In this document: piece by piece, positions 1 through 11,480 of the stretch
Numbering within the stretch: the first letter of the stretch is position 1
How the letters are laid out: every line of letters starts with the position of its first letter
NCBI RefSeq assembly: GCF_024763615.1
Contig: NC_077223.1
Coordinates: 68,944,627 to 69,008,626 of the forward strand
Direction: 5' to 3'
Source of the DNA: Phlebotomus papatasi
Taxonomy: Eukaryota > Arthropoda > Insecta > Diptera > Psychodidae
DNA: 64,000 nt
Made by a program: the position numbers and the translations under genes
The notes under the pieces: model-generated
What the model was told of the DNA's origin: nothing
The model's input: only the letters and a program-made list of their open reading frames with translations
The model's database searches: none

Positions 1-72
1 AACTATTAACACATTACACTATTATTAACACTATACATAATATTTTTCATTAGAGTAAAAGTTATCATAGAA

Positions 73-212
73 GCAAAAGATATACCGAATCAGACTCTGT
101 TGGATTGTCCAAGGCTAGATGTAAGACATTTAATTAATATTGTTTATTAGTTTCTTTATTATTATTGATTTTCGATCAGAAAAAAACGTCTTGTCCTTAA
201 AGAGTTAACCCC
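73..212 (+). repeat. Dispersed repeat W, right-hand part
   Basis: This stretch matches 38227-38358 over about 130 bp, sharing the words CCGAATCAGACTCTGTTGGA and AGATGTAAGAC and ending in TTAAAGRGTTA. It is probably the right-hand part of an element whose left end lies outside the window. The copy at 37813-38360 shows a left end as well. I see no coding content. Confidence 0.6.
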
Positions 213-343
213 TTAAGGACGAATGGGATACTAGTGTCCCAAAAACAGAATCCACATTTTCTGTTATTTAGAGAACAAAATAACTTTCAATATTCAAAGA
301 GTTCTTTTTTGGGATACCGGTATCCCACTCGTCCTTAAAGGAA
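210..343. mobile_element. Short palindromic MITE of the W type, TTAA-like flank
   Basis: Two arms (211-245 and 306-341) are inverted copies of each other around a 60-bp loop. Each arm holds a palindromic core, GGGATACTAGTGTCCC on the left and GGGATACCGGTATCCC (perfect) on the right, next to a CCTTAAGGACGA-like terminus. TTAA lies at 206-209. The right flank is the degenerate ATAA. TTAA flanks suggest a piggyBac-type MITE. The short frame on the minus strand across 294-485 is an artefact of this repeat and its flank. Confidence 0.6.
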
Positions 344-1860
344 TAAAGAGCTTTCGATTCATTAGTCTCAAATGTTTCAACTGTTTCAACTGATCATTTT
401 TAGTAACATTTTGAAATTCTAAATTCTTTAATCTAGAACGAACTTTAGCAGTTTTCGTCTGTTTATGGACCCGGATTATTGGCATTTTATTTGCTTCATA
501 TTAGTAAATTGATTTCAGAAAATATCTAATCTTTACTGCTCTTCAAATTTATTTAATTGAAGTTCATATCTCCATTCAAAAAAAAATAATTTCAGTAAAT
601 TTGTGTTTATTTACATCAGTTCTAGTGCCTTATTCAATTGCGAAATTTTGAAAATATTCCTTACCTCAACTTTTTAATGTAAATCCTACACTGGGTTTGG
701 TTAAAATAAGTTTGTGTAATGTTGTTTATAAACAGTTATTATTTACTTAACTCGCTTTGCTAAATACTTGTGTGATCCTAAGTAGTCTCATGAAAGTATT
801 CACTGGGAAAAAGTGTAGATATTATTCCTTTGACGGCTCAGAAATAGTTTGTTCCTATCAGACGTTCTCAGGAGACGAGATGAAGTGCAACATCATCTTA
901 ACCCCATCCCCTTGAGCCTCAGACTCCCCAAAATTGTGTGGCAAAGGATGTAATGTTTATTTAAAACCATATGACACTTCCTAGAGGAGGAAATTGGGTT
1001 TGGGGTGCACGCTTAACTTGGTGAAATAACGAGGAAACTTTTAGTAGAGCCTGCAACGACAAGTGATATTCAGATGAAGAACTTTCACTCCCAAGCCGGT
1101 GTGTGTCTTCTTTTGCGAAAAATACGAAATCTCAGCCACGATTCTGATGAATTTACTGGGGGTGTATGCAAATTTTATGTGAAATGGATGTATTTACCTT
1201 TTGCACTGCGACAGCAGTCAAAGTTCCGTTAAATTTCTTCCTGTTAAATTTACTAGAGCTAAATTTCGAAAATGGTAAATAGTCACTTTATTGCTATTTC
1301 GTGTTTGCGATTGCTACATTGTAACTTGTGTGAGTGAAAAGGAGTTGTGAATCATCCCAGTCATCCCAACTCTGCAGAATGCTTGAATTTTTTGAACCTT
1401 TAATATTAACTCTCTAAAAGTGAAAAAAATGCAAGTGATTGGGAAAGAAACATGCATTTCAGGGTTGGAATGTGATGGTAATGAAGTGATCTGTTCACTT
1501 GTATTTTGAATTGAGCAATTGTGAGATTTTTTTTAAAAAAACAAATAAAAAATATTAATTTTTAACGTATTTTTACAGTTTTTTCTGTTAAATAATAACA
1601 TCATGCTATTTTTGCCAACTTGGTGAATCGTTCATATTGCTGATGAATCGATCACTTCACTTACAGAATCTCCATCCAGAACTGTTTAACCATGACCTTT
1701 GGAAAACCTTTGAAGGAATGAGGCAAGGCTATTTTCGAATAGGTAGGGAAAGTCGGATTATACAGTCCCTAAACACAATCACAAAAAGAATTTCCGAATA
1801 ATGCATGAGTAAAGGCAGAAGGAAATTCATGTGATCTGTAGGGAAATTCTGTAATTTTCG
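344..1860. other. Noncoding AT-rich stretch, nothing recognised
   Basis: No frame of note, no terminal repeats and no match to other parts of the window were seen. The interval 840-1180 is somewhat less AT-rich and may be unique host sequence. Confidence 0.5.
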
Positions 1861-2170
1861 TGGCATTGTCACACGTGAGTTCGAAACCTGACAATGCCAT
1901 TCGAGCTTTTTTTGTCATATCATATGAGTTCGAAAATGCAATTCATTGAATTTTTAATGAAATCCCTTTACTTGATGATTTTATGAAAATACAGCATGTC
2001 TTGGTTGATTTGTTTAACAAAATTCATTGTCATTTGAATTGACAGAAATCTCAAATATGTGACTTCTGACAATGCCACGTGAGCTGAAATGGCAATGTCA
2101 CGGCTACAGAATCGCATTTTCGAAAAAGCTCTCCTAAGATTCGAACCCAATTTGTCCTATGGCATTGCCA
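1861..2170. repeat. Cluster of inverted TGGCATTGTCA words
   Basis: TGGCATTGTCA at 1861-1871 is answered by TGACAATGCCA at 1889-1899, with further forward and inverted copies near 2067, 2088 and 2160. Between them lie GTTCGAAAC and GATTCGAACCC, which resemble a pol III B box on either strand. It may be the remnant of a small fold-back or tRNA-derived repeat. I cannot place its ends. Confidence 0.35.
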
Positions 2171-4216
2171 GAGCGTTACAGAATTCCCCTCCTGAAGGCC
2201 GAATTATGAGGGTGGTTTATCAAAAACCCCAAATTTCTACCTCAAATCGTTTGGACTACAGTTCTTATAACGACTAAGCGCTGAAACGTATTCGAAACAT
2301 AGTTCTGTGCAGTTCGAGCAATAATTTACATTAAAAGATCAAAAGTTCTGAAGATGAATTTTGTGGTTAAGTTAAATATAACCCTAAAATGTAGGGAAAA
2401 TTCTTTTTTTACCACAAAATTACATTGGACTGAAAGGAGAAAAACTACAACATTCCCCAACAAATATCAAAGTTTTATGATGAAAATGGAATTATCCCTC
2501 AATGGACGGTTTGTGGTGGTGGGAAAGTACTAAAGAAAGTTTACTCACTCAGAGGAATTTGTTGTGCTCGTGCTGGGAGAAGATTTGTGAAAATGTACCG
2601 ACAATTATGGGCAACTTTCTCATCATATTCTGTTAATATGAGACCTTGAATGACTATTTTAATAATAAGTAGTGGCTAAAGAGGATAAAATGCTTTTTTG
2701 TCCATGAAAAAATAATGATTTACAAAATAAACTGCTGAGTTTGTTTGAAATTCTTTCCAGTATACTTTCTACAACCACGAAAGAGATCCTTGTGAAATTT
2801 TTAAGCTTTTTCATACATATTTGATGGTATAAAAGTTGCTTTTGTGTTTTCCATATGCACATTTATCTCAGCGGCATAAAGTGGGCAAAATGCACACAAT
2901 TTTGAACACTTCCAAATACCCGACAAAATAAATCGCACAGGAAAATTCAAAGTGACTCGAAGTCCCGCAAGAGCATTAAGTGTGAGCAACTACATATTGT
3001 TGCTTGAATCAGCAACTGTGCTATCTACTATGTTATCACACAGAGGAGAGAGAGCAATTGCCGATTTAAGCGACGGCACGTACGTATTATACTGGTAGAT
3101 ATCCCCATTCTCCTGCCAAAGCTCAGTCATTGGCAAAAAAAGTTTCCTGGCAAGTTCTTCCCCCGATGCATTGCCTCGTCTTGGTGAGGAAAGCGCAGCC
3201 AAGCGAGAAGCTGGGTTGCTCTTGTGGCAAAATGAAGACACGTTTTTATGTGTGGCAATTTTGCAATGTTGCTCACATTAATTTTACGGCTCCAACCAAT
3301 TTGCATATGGCGCACTCCGCCCGCAATCGCCCGCCCCAAACGTCAACCAACCACCCAGGGACTCTTTTGCGGTACATAAATGGCTTTTTGAAATTTCATG
3401 GTGGCCAATATGGTTAGAAATTTTTGTAAAAAAAAAACTAAATAACCAATAAAAATAATTAGAAAGAACTCAAAAATATTTGTTTTATCATCATTTTAGC
3501 TAAAATTCTTTATTTTTAAGAAAACCTTATCGGTCATTTGAAAATAACATCAGAAAAAAGCAGGAAATTTTGTATGACATTCATTTGACTTATTCTCGTA
3601 TAGGAAAAATTAGCCTGTTCATTTGTAAACTGCCATGAGCTACTATCGTTCACTGGAATTGCTCATTATGTGCTCCTGGATTTTATTATCGAAGTGATTT
3701 ACATCAGAATCAGTAGTTAATCAGTCAAACAGAAAAATTAAATGAATATAAGGTTAAATATAATAAAATGTTTTCTTAAATTAGTAGAATAAGTAGTATA
3801 AAACCCTGGACATTTTGTAGAAAGAATATGCTCTTTATATAAGGCAAAAATCGAACGTATAATCCAATATTCAAAAATATCGTCTTAATGAAAACAAAAT
3901 TATCTTTCAATTTTAAAAAGTAAAGAAAAAATCTCAACCCGTTTCTGAGATAGAGCATTTTAAAACTTCGTCAAAAACCAGGGGGTGTATAAGTGATTCT
4001 CAGAGTGAACCGTGAGCAGCGATCGGCAAAATTGGGCAATTTGAGCTAAAAATTTACAGATCGGCACAATTTTGCCAGAAAACAACAGATCTGTATACTA
4101 CTTAGCAAAAATTGGCAGTTCGTCAGGATGTTAACAAAGACTCGTCAGATTTAAATATCACTTCGCTCTTATGAAGTATAGCATTTGTTTCAGAAGAATT
4201 TCGGTTCGACAGAATG
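2171..4216. other. Mostly unique noncoding sequence
   Basis: No gene is recognised. The block 2990-3420 is GC-richer and has overlapping frames of 70-95 codons on both strands with no known motif, so I treat it as unique noncoding DNA. From about 4010 to 4140 GATCGGCA-type words appear. They recur at 4630-4735 on the other side of the U inverted repeat, which suggests that the inverted repeat sits inside an older repeat. Confidence 0.45.
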
Positions 4217-4534
4217 TAGCAGGAAATAGACGGAGACATTGAACCTTTCTTGATTTTCACAATTTTATTCTCTACAACGTTCCGAGGATGGATGTCCTCT
4301 TCATCAAGTATCGAATATAACTGACATAGGTGTCAGTCAGTCGAACGGTGAACATCACGGATCACGGATCAAGTTGTGATCAAAGTCCAAGTGCAGTGTA
4401 ACAACTCCCACCTATACGTAATTTTCCCTGACATATTCGATACCTGATGAAGAGGACATCCATCCTCGAAACGTCGTAGAGAATAAAATTGTGAAAATCA
4501 AGAAAGGTTCAGTTTCTCTGTCTATTTCCTGCTA
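4217..4534. repeat. Large inverted repeat at the left of U copy 1
   Basis: Arms at 4217-4318 and 4432-4534 are inverted copies of about 100 bp with few mismatches, around a 113-bp loop. Each arm carries GATGAAGAGGACATCCATCC on one strand. Transcripts would fold into a long hairpin. It could be a small fold-back element or the paired ends of a retroelement. Confidence 0.8.
4432..4480 (+). other. Hammerhead-like core in the right arm (weak)
   Basis: CTGATGA at 4444-4450 is followed by GAGGA, a six-base loop, UCCUC and GAAAC (4468-4472). This is the order of a hammerhead ribozyme core with a five-pair stem II. Against it, there is one extra A before stem II and no convincing stem I. The left arm carries a disrupted core (TTGATGA and GGAAC when read on the minus strand). 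The resemblance may be chance. Confidence 0.2.
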
Positions 4535-4758
4535 TAGCATTCGTTTAAACTCATGTGGCTTGTTTAAATTATGTGATTTGTTTAAATTCGTATCACGAAA
4601 TTCATACGAAATTTCAGCGGCATTATTGTGGAAATTCTGCCGAATCGGGATACCGGCACAAGATCGACAGGTCGGCACGAGATCGACAAATCGGTACAAT
4701 TTTTACAAAAGATCGGCACATCGGCACTTGAGTGAACCGTAAGCGGAACAGTTATCTA

Positions 4759-4976
4759 GGGTAAAACGGGGTAATTTGAAACCGTTTACGATTTGGAACA
4801 TTGAGATTTTCTCAGTATTTTAGAGATTCAAAAGGAAGAAATGTGTTCCTTTTCTCCTTAAACGTCTTTTTCTTCTATTTTGCGGTCTTTGTTTTTTTCT
4901 CTTTGCTCATCTGATACAGTGAGAAAATCTCAAGTGTCCCAAATTGTAAATGGTTCCAAAGTACCTCATTTTACCT
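4759..4976. mobile_element. 218-bp MITE with TA target duplication, copy 1
   Basis: The left end GGGTAAAACGGGGTAATTTG is mirrored at the right end by GGTAAAATGAGGTACTTTGG on the minus strand. The terminal inverted repeats run for roughly 60 bp. TA flanks both ends (4757-4758 and 4977-4978), as in Tc1/mariner-type MITEs. The same element sits at the same place in U copy 2, so it predates that duplication. There is no coding capacity. Confidence 0.75.
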
Positions 4977-6377
4977 TACTCCTTGACAACAATTGCACGT
5001 GAGAAATATGTGCGCGATGACATATTGGATACCATTTTTCTGGGGCAAGGATTTTTTTTTCTCGAAAAAGCATAAAATTGTATTTGCATGTGTATTTAAA
5101 CTTATGTAAAATTCAAAAACAGCTAAGACATTGGAGGGTACCCCCATATGAATTGATATGAATACGCTCTAAATTACCTTATCACTTTTCTTCCAAATTG
5201 AATTGTCTTTTAATAAATCTCCTGTTCCTATAAAAATTTACAATGATTCTAAATAAACTGAGATTGTGTCAAAATTTTTATTTTAGCCAAGACACTCTAG
5301 GGGGAAAATAATAGACGGAGAGAAGTCTTTATCTCAGTAACAAACTACTAAGGGAGATCTTTCAAAATTTGTCTGTTCATAGTAAGTGGGCTATAAGACT
5401 TCTCAAAATTTCGAAAAATGTTTGAAAATATTTTGATTGATCAAGCTTTAGTTGTAATACTAAAATTAGTCAATATACTACCAAAGAGTTATATATGTGA
5501 CGGTGAAAATAGCACAACCTTGCAAGGAAAAGATGTCAACGCGCAAAAATCTTTGAAGAGAGGCTTTCAGACTACTTCTAGACTAGATTTTAGACTATTT
5601 TTTTCTATTTGATTAAAAGTATTTAAAAGATATTTTTAAGTTGTGATTCTCAGACAGCCATATAAAGGCGATATTCTCCATGATATTATTCCTTAAGTTT
5701 TGAAAATACTAATAATTTTGTTCTAAGGGAAACAAACATTTTGTAAGGCTCGACTGACTAATTTTAGAAAAAAATGAAAAATGGAATTTTGGAAGTGTAT
5801 AACACAAAAAAAGGAAGTAGATAAAAATTGTAAATGACCAAAAATAATCTGCAAAAGAATAATAAAAAAGTTATGACTATTTTGGTATTTTCAATTAAAT
5901 TTAAAGAGATTTATGTTGACATTTGAGTATTTTTTTTTACGTTTTTTACTAACAAATTTGAATTTAATATGACCAAAAATGAAAACTCCATTTTACGATT
6001 GCAATTTGGATTACTATTGTGAGTGAAAGTGTAAGTGCACATTAATTAAAATTCGAGATAAACACTTTTGATCGATAAATTTGTAGATTAGTCAGTAAAA
6101 AATAAAATTGATCAGTAAATATTTCAAAATGTTCAATAAATTGGTCAATAAAACAAAAAATTATCATAAATTCCTTTGAATTAATAAAAAAATGAAAAAT
6201 TGGTAGGGAAAAGCACGCTACCTTTAGACAACTCAAGCTTCTAGCAATTATTTTTTTTCAATATGTGTTTTTTTTAATAATTTGATTAATTTTAACATTA
6301 TTTTTAAATAGCTAAGAAAATGTCAGAAGTTTCCTGAAAAGGGTCGTGCTTAAATTCATTAAAAACATGTTAAAAAA

Positions 6378-8201
6378 GGGACAGATAATCCTAACCGGCT
6401 TATGTAGGTGAGATTCTTAACGTGAGCTAACTCGGAGTGCATGCAAATTCGATTTAGAGCTGAAGTTGGGAGACGCCATTCAGTTATCTTGAATAAAATT
6501 CGTGAAATTATACAAATTTTGTATTTAAACCAAAATATAAAGAATTTGGATGAACTGGCACAAAAGTAATATATGGGTGAAATGTAGACCAGAATGTACT
6601 CTATAATTTTCCCATAGAACATGATCTAATCGATTACTCAGAAGCCAAGATAATCGAGGTTTTTTGTTTCTTAACTCGTTTTTTCATCCAAAGTGCCCCA
6701 AGTAGTCATTTGTTGAACTTCAACTATATCAAAGAATTGTTGTATTTTGTGGGACTTTCCATTTAAAACCCTATTTTAAGTGTCTTGGTGGAGTAGAGGC
6801 AGTCAAATTGGCATCTGAGTGATTTCAAAGCGTTATTATGGGAAAAATCAATTTTTTCACACTTAAACGGCAAAATCGGAGTGATAGCGTAGTCTGAGCG
6901 GAAAATGATGTATGGACGAAATGTAGAGACAAATGTGCTCTACAATTATGTCGAAGTAATCATCAAAATCGGTTTAGCGACAGTCGAGATAATTGAGGTT
7001 ATGTGATATTGAAATTGGTTTTTCGATTGTGGCGCCCCTGGTGTTGGTTCCACGAAGTTCAAATATTCTAGAAAGTTGTAGCATTTGGTGAGACCTTTCG
7101 TATAAGCCCTCATTCATCAAAATCGGTCACATAGAACCGGAGATATGATTTTTTGAATTTTGTGAACTTTGACCCCTCATATCTCCGGTTCTGTTTTAAC
7201 CACAGCGCACATTTGCACCATTTTGGAAACGTCCTAGACTGGACTACAACATACTAAAATTTGATTAACTTGCACAATGCCGTTTTTGAGAAAAATGTCT
7301 TTGAATTTCGATGAATTTTGACGCTATCACAGCGCCACCTGTGGTGACTTTTTGAACTTCCGTCTGAAAGTGCTCATTGAGACGAAACCAAAAAGGTAAA
7401 ATTTATGTCGCTATGTTAATTAGAACCGGAGATAGAGGCCGGTCAATGTTCGAACTTTGACCCCTTATAGCTCGGGTCAGGGGTTATGGATCGACTTAAG
7501 GTTTTTTTTGTTTGATAGGTATAATCAACGGCTACAACATACTAAAATTTCAGCCCGATTGCATAAGGAATTTTTGAGTTATTTAACTTTTAAGATTTAA
7601 AAATTTTCTTTTTAATAATAGCGCCCCTAGCGGTGGTTTTATGAACTTATGATGTTAGAAGAGGAAGTGGCATTTCACGAGAGCTTTCCAAAAAGCCCTC
7701 ATTTTTTAAATTCTGACAATTAGAACCGGAGTTATGGCCATTTTAAGAAATTTTTTTTGGACCCTTATAGCTCGGGTCAGGGGGGTCGGGGGACCTTAAG
7801 TTTGGTACTGATGGAAAGCTCTAAGGCCCAGCTAGAACATACTAAAATTTGAGCCCGCTCGATGCCATAGGGGCGGAGCTATTGAGAAAACAAAAAAAGG
7901 GGGGTCTTCAAAATGGCGGAAGGAGGGGTGGGGGGTGGGGGGTCAATGCACCATGTTGCAATTTTCATACGATATTTAACCTTTGCCGAAAACCGCAAGT
8001 CGATATCTTTTTTAGTTTAGGAGCTATTAAGCTCCAAAGAGCGGCCGGACGGCCGGCCGGCCGGCCGGGAACGTAACTTAGCCCCCCATATATTCGTGAT
8101 CAGGAAGTGGCGAAACACATTTTGGCCAAGTTTGAGCGCGATCGGAGGACATGAAATTTTGTTAGGATTATAGTAGGTGAGATTGTTAAGAATCTCACCT
8201 A
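6378..8201 (+). mobile_element. 1.8-kb repeat element X, full copy
   Basis: The left part (GGGACAGATAATCCTAACC) recurs at 62781 with about 95 percent identity by eye. TAGGTGAGATTCTTAAC at 6405-6421 is mirrored by GTTAAGAATCTCACCTA at 8185-8201, which looks like terminal or subterminal inverted repeats of a DNA transposon. The order of sub-blocks differs between the two ends, so the true ends are uncertain. The interior holds three diverged modules of 290-300 bp and a CCGG-rich palindromic run at 8041-8069. No transposase is recognised, so X is probably nonautonomous. Confidence 0.65.
7031..7900 (+). repeat. Three diverged modules of about 290 bp inside X
   Basis: Modules begin at 7031, 7332 and 7621. 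In order each contains GCGCCCCTGGTG, GCGCCACCTGTGGTG or GCGCCCCTAGCGGTGG, then AGAACCGGAGATATG (or AGTTATG), then GACCCCTTATAGCTCGGGTC or a CTCATATCTCCGGTTC variant, then ACATACTAAAATTT (7250, 7538, 7833). Spacing is 288-300 bp. The order is kept while the sequence has diverged, which points to an old internal triplication. Confidence 0.65.
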
Positions 8202-8502
8202 ATAGACGGAGACACTGAACCTTTCTTGATTTTCACAATTTTATTCTCTACAACGTTCCGAGGATGGATGTCCTCTTCATCAAGTATCGAATATAACTGA
8301 CACAGGTGTCAGTCAGTCAAATGGTGAACATCACGGATCACGGATCAAGTTGTGATCAATTTCCAAGTGCAGTGTAACAACTCCCACCTATACGTGATTT
8401 TCCCTGACATATTCGATACCTGATGAAGAGGACATCCATCCTCGAAACGTCGTAGAGAATAAAATTGTGAAAATCAAGAAAGGTTCAGTGTCTCCGTCTA
8501 TT
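8201..8502. repeat. Large inverted repeat at the left of U copy 2
   Basis: Arms at 8201-8294 and 8409-8502 pair over about 94 bp, as in copy 1. The hammerhead-like words CTGATGA (8420-8426) and GAAAC (8444-8448) are kept in the right arm. The ACGTA of copy 1 upstream of the core reads ACGTG here. Confidence 0.75.
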
Positions 8503-8734
8503 TCCTGCTATAGCATTCGTTTAAACTCATGTGGCTTGTTTAAATTATGTGATTTGTTTAAATTCGTATCACTAAATTCATACGAAATTTCAGCGGCATT
8601 ATTGTGGAAATTCTCCCGAATCGGCATATCGGCACAAGATCGACAGGTCGGCACGAGATCGACAAATCGGTACAATTTTTACAAAAGATCGGCACATCAG
8701 CACTTCAGTGAATCGTAAGCGGCACAGTTATCTA

Positions 8735-8948
8735 GGGTAAAATGGAGTAATTTGAAACCGTTTATAATTTGGGACATTATTTTCTCAGTGTTTTAGAGAT
8801 TCAAAAGGAAGAAATGTATTCCTTTTCTTCTTAAACGTCTTTTTCTTCTATTTTGCGGTCTTTGTTTTTTCTCTTTGCTCATCTGATACAGTGAGAAAAT
8901 CTCAAGTGTCCCAAATTGTAAATCGTTCCAAAGTACCTCATTTTACCT
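8735..8948. mobile_element. TA-flanked MITE, copy 2
   Basis: This is the counterpart of 4759-4976 at the same site within U. TA lies at 8733-8734 and 8949-8950. The left end GGGTAAAATGGAGTAATTTG and the right end pair as in copy 1. It is a few bases shorter. Confidence 0.7.
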
Positions 8949-10316
8949 TACTCCTTGACAACAATTGCACGTGAGAAATATGTGCGCGATGACATATTTC
9001 ATACCATTTTTCTGGGGCAAGGAATTTTTTTCTTCGAAAAAGAATAAAATTGTATATACTATTTGCATGTGTATTTAAACTTATGTAAAATTCAAAAACA
9101 TCTATAAAAAATGTAAAAATCTATAAAAGACAATGGAGGGTACCCCCATATGAATTGAGATAAATGGGCTCTAAATTACCTCATCATTTTTTTTCCAAAT
9201 TGAATTGTCTTTTAATAAATCTCCTGTTCCTATAAAAATTTACAATGATTATAAATAAACTGAGATTGTGTCAAAATTTTTATTTTAGCAAAGACACTCT
9301 AGGGGGAAAATAATAGCAGGAGAGAAGATTTTATCTCAGAAACAAACCACTAGGGGAGATCTTTCAAAATTTGCCTGTTCATAGTGAATGAGCTTATAAG
9401 ACTTCTCAAAATTTCGAAAAATTTTGAAAAATATTTTGATTAAACAAACTTTAGTTGTAATACTAAAATTAGTCAATATACTACCTTAAATGGGAAAGAT
9501 GTCGAGGCGCAAAATTTTTGAAGAGATGCTTTCAGACTACTTCTAGAATTTAGACTATTTTTTTCTATTTGATTAAAAGTATTTAAAACATATTTTGAAG
9601 TTTCTCAGACAGCCATATAAGAGCGATATTCTCCTTGATTGAAAATGTTAATAATTTTATTTTAAGGAAAACAAACATTTTGTAAAGCTCGACTGCCTAA
9701 TTTTAGAAAAAAAATGAAAAATGGAATTTTGGAAGTGTATAATACAAAAAAAGGAAGTAGATAAAAATTGTAAATGCCCAAAAATAATCTGCAAAAGAAT
9801 AAAAAAAATTATGGCTATTTTGGTATTTTCAATTAAATTTAAAGAGATTTATGTTGACATTTGAGTATTTTTTTTACGTTTTTTACTAACAAATTTGAAT
9901 TTATTATGACCAAAAATGAAAACTCCATTTTACGATTGCAATTTGGATTACTATTGTAAGTGAAAGTGGAAGTGCACATTATTTAAAATTCGAGGTAAAC
10001 ACTTTTGATCGATAAATTCGTAGATTAGTCAGTAAAAAATAAAATTAATCAGTAAATAATTCAAAATGTTCAATAAATTGGTCAATAAAACAAAAAATTA
10101 TCATAAATTCCTTTGAATTAATAAAAAAATGAAAAATTGGTAGGGAAAAGCACGCTACCTTTAGACAACTCAAGCTTCTAGCAATTAATTTTTTTCAATA
10201 TGTGTTTTTTTTTAATAATTTGATTAATTTTAACATTATTTTTAAATAGCTAAAAAATGCCAGAAGTTTCCTGAAAAGGGTCGTGCTTAAATTCATTAAG
10301 AACATGTTAAAAAAAA

Positions 10317-11040
10317 TAGTTGTCCGAAGCTTGAGTCATCCCAAGGTAGCGCTTTTCCTTACATAACATTCAATATCATTTTGAAAAAAATATTTCACTT
10401 GATCTAAAATCATTTTTATTGACCAATCTGCTGCAGCCTTAAAAAGTCATCCACAGGAGTTAATACCTAAATAAAGAAATAGAATTACAGAAGCTAGATT
10501 TCATGAAAATATTTAGACGATAAACCTCAGAATAGGATAAAAATCCTATCGAAATCAACTCAAAGTATTTCAAATATGCTGAGAATCTTCACTTTACCTC
10601 TGTTGTGCTTTTGAACAAAATCAACCCGACACCTCGCGAAAAGCTCAATTGGAATTGCACGAGTTACACACTGAAGTTCATCATTCGCTCTAGAATATGT
10701 TCATAATGTTTACATCATTCTTCTTCCATTCCACCAAACAGTGAACATATGCTGGATTTATCGCTTGAAAATATATGGAATGTGTAGAAAAAAATATTAA
10801 AAGTCGTTGTGGAAATTATTTTGATTATTTGCTGAGATATTTCCCTGCAAACGTGATTTTGGAGCTTTTCAATTCACAAGAGTGACATTTACGCAATGCC
10901 TAACGGCCTTATATAGTAAAAATAATGCAACAATGATCATCTTTGGTTCATGTTTCTTTTCTATATTTTCTTGTTTTTTTTTCATTTAGGATGTTGTTTT
11001 TAGACACATTATCGCCCCACATAAAACCGTTCCAAGACAG
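10317..11040. other. Noncoding stretch, nothing recognised
   Basis: No frame, repeat or inverted terminus was found. The base mix is less extreme than in the U copies, which fits unique host sequence. Confidence 0.45.
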
Positions 11041-11480
11041 ATTATAGTACTATTCCAATGAAAAATAAAAATGGGAAATCTTTCTCCTGAACATTTTTTA
11101 GTACATGGCTGTTCTCATGTGTTTCAGCATTATAGACTTTTCTTGTATTGGTTCCTGTTACGACTGATTTCCTTAGTCCTCGTTGTGTTCTAAAACCACC
11201 AAATAGTCGTGACAGGAACCAATACAAAGAAAAGTCGATAACGAAAAAGAATTTGAGAGTAATTATGTACTAAAAATGTTCCGGGAAAAGATCTTCCCTT
11301 TTCATTTTTATTTAGAATAGCACCATTATGGTTCTTTGTATTGAATCTTGTCATGACTATTTAATGGTTTTCTAACATGACGAGTATTATGAAAAACAGT
11401 CGAGATTAGAATCAACACAAAGAAAAGTCGGTAATGCAGGAGCTTCTGAGAACAGTTTTGTACCAAAACAAATGTTCAGA
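11041..11480. repeat. Fold-back repeat family Z, first cluster
   Basis: Arms at 11134-11164 and 11204-11236 are inverted copies built around TTGGTTCCTGTTACGACT and its complement. A second related unit follows at 11316-11470 (GAATCTTGTCATGACT ... GTCGAGATTAGAATC). Flanking words such as GAACATTTTTTAGTACA and TTCTCA recur at 13.4, 14.4 and 49.9 kb, so this is a dispersed family with no coding content. Confidence 0.6.

Larger units (their letters stand above)
4217..6377 (+). repeat. 2.1-kb repeat U, copy 1
   Basis: This whole block is repeated at 8201-10316 in the same order and orientation, with scattered substitutions and small indels (estimated by eye at several percent). It opens with a large inverted repeat, contains a 218-bp MITE at 4759-4976, and ends in an A-rich run just before the left end of element X. 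The 83-codon frame at 4491-4742 also exists in copy 2 but only reads through the inverted repeat. No protein is recognised. Confidence 0.75.
8201..10316 (+). repeat. 2.1-kb repeat U, copy 2
   Basis: Same content as 4217-6377, including the inverted repeat and the internal MITE. It begins directly at the right end of X, lacking the first few bases of copy 1, and runs out into unique sequence after the A-rich run near 10310. Relative to copy 1 it has lost some 50 bp near 9485, where copy 1 carries the ATATATGTGACGG segment at 5490. Confidence 0.75.

Noticed and set aside
2085..2170. Possible tRNA gene around GATTCGAACCC
   Set aside because: Only a B-box-like word on the minus strand; no acceptor stem or anticodon arm could be built.
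7849..8076. Gly/Arg-rich 75-codon frame in X
   Set aside because: Created by G-runs and a CCGG-rich palindrome; not preserved in the other X copies that can be read here.
4491..8718. Pair of near-identical 83-codon frames at 4491-4742 and 8467-8718
   Set aside because: Their conservation follows from the U duplication. The frame runs through an inverted repeat and GATCGGCA repeats and has no domain.
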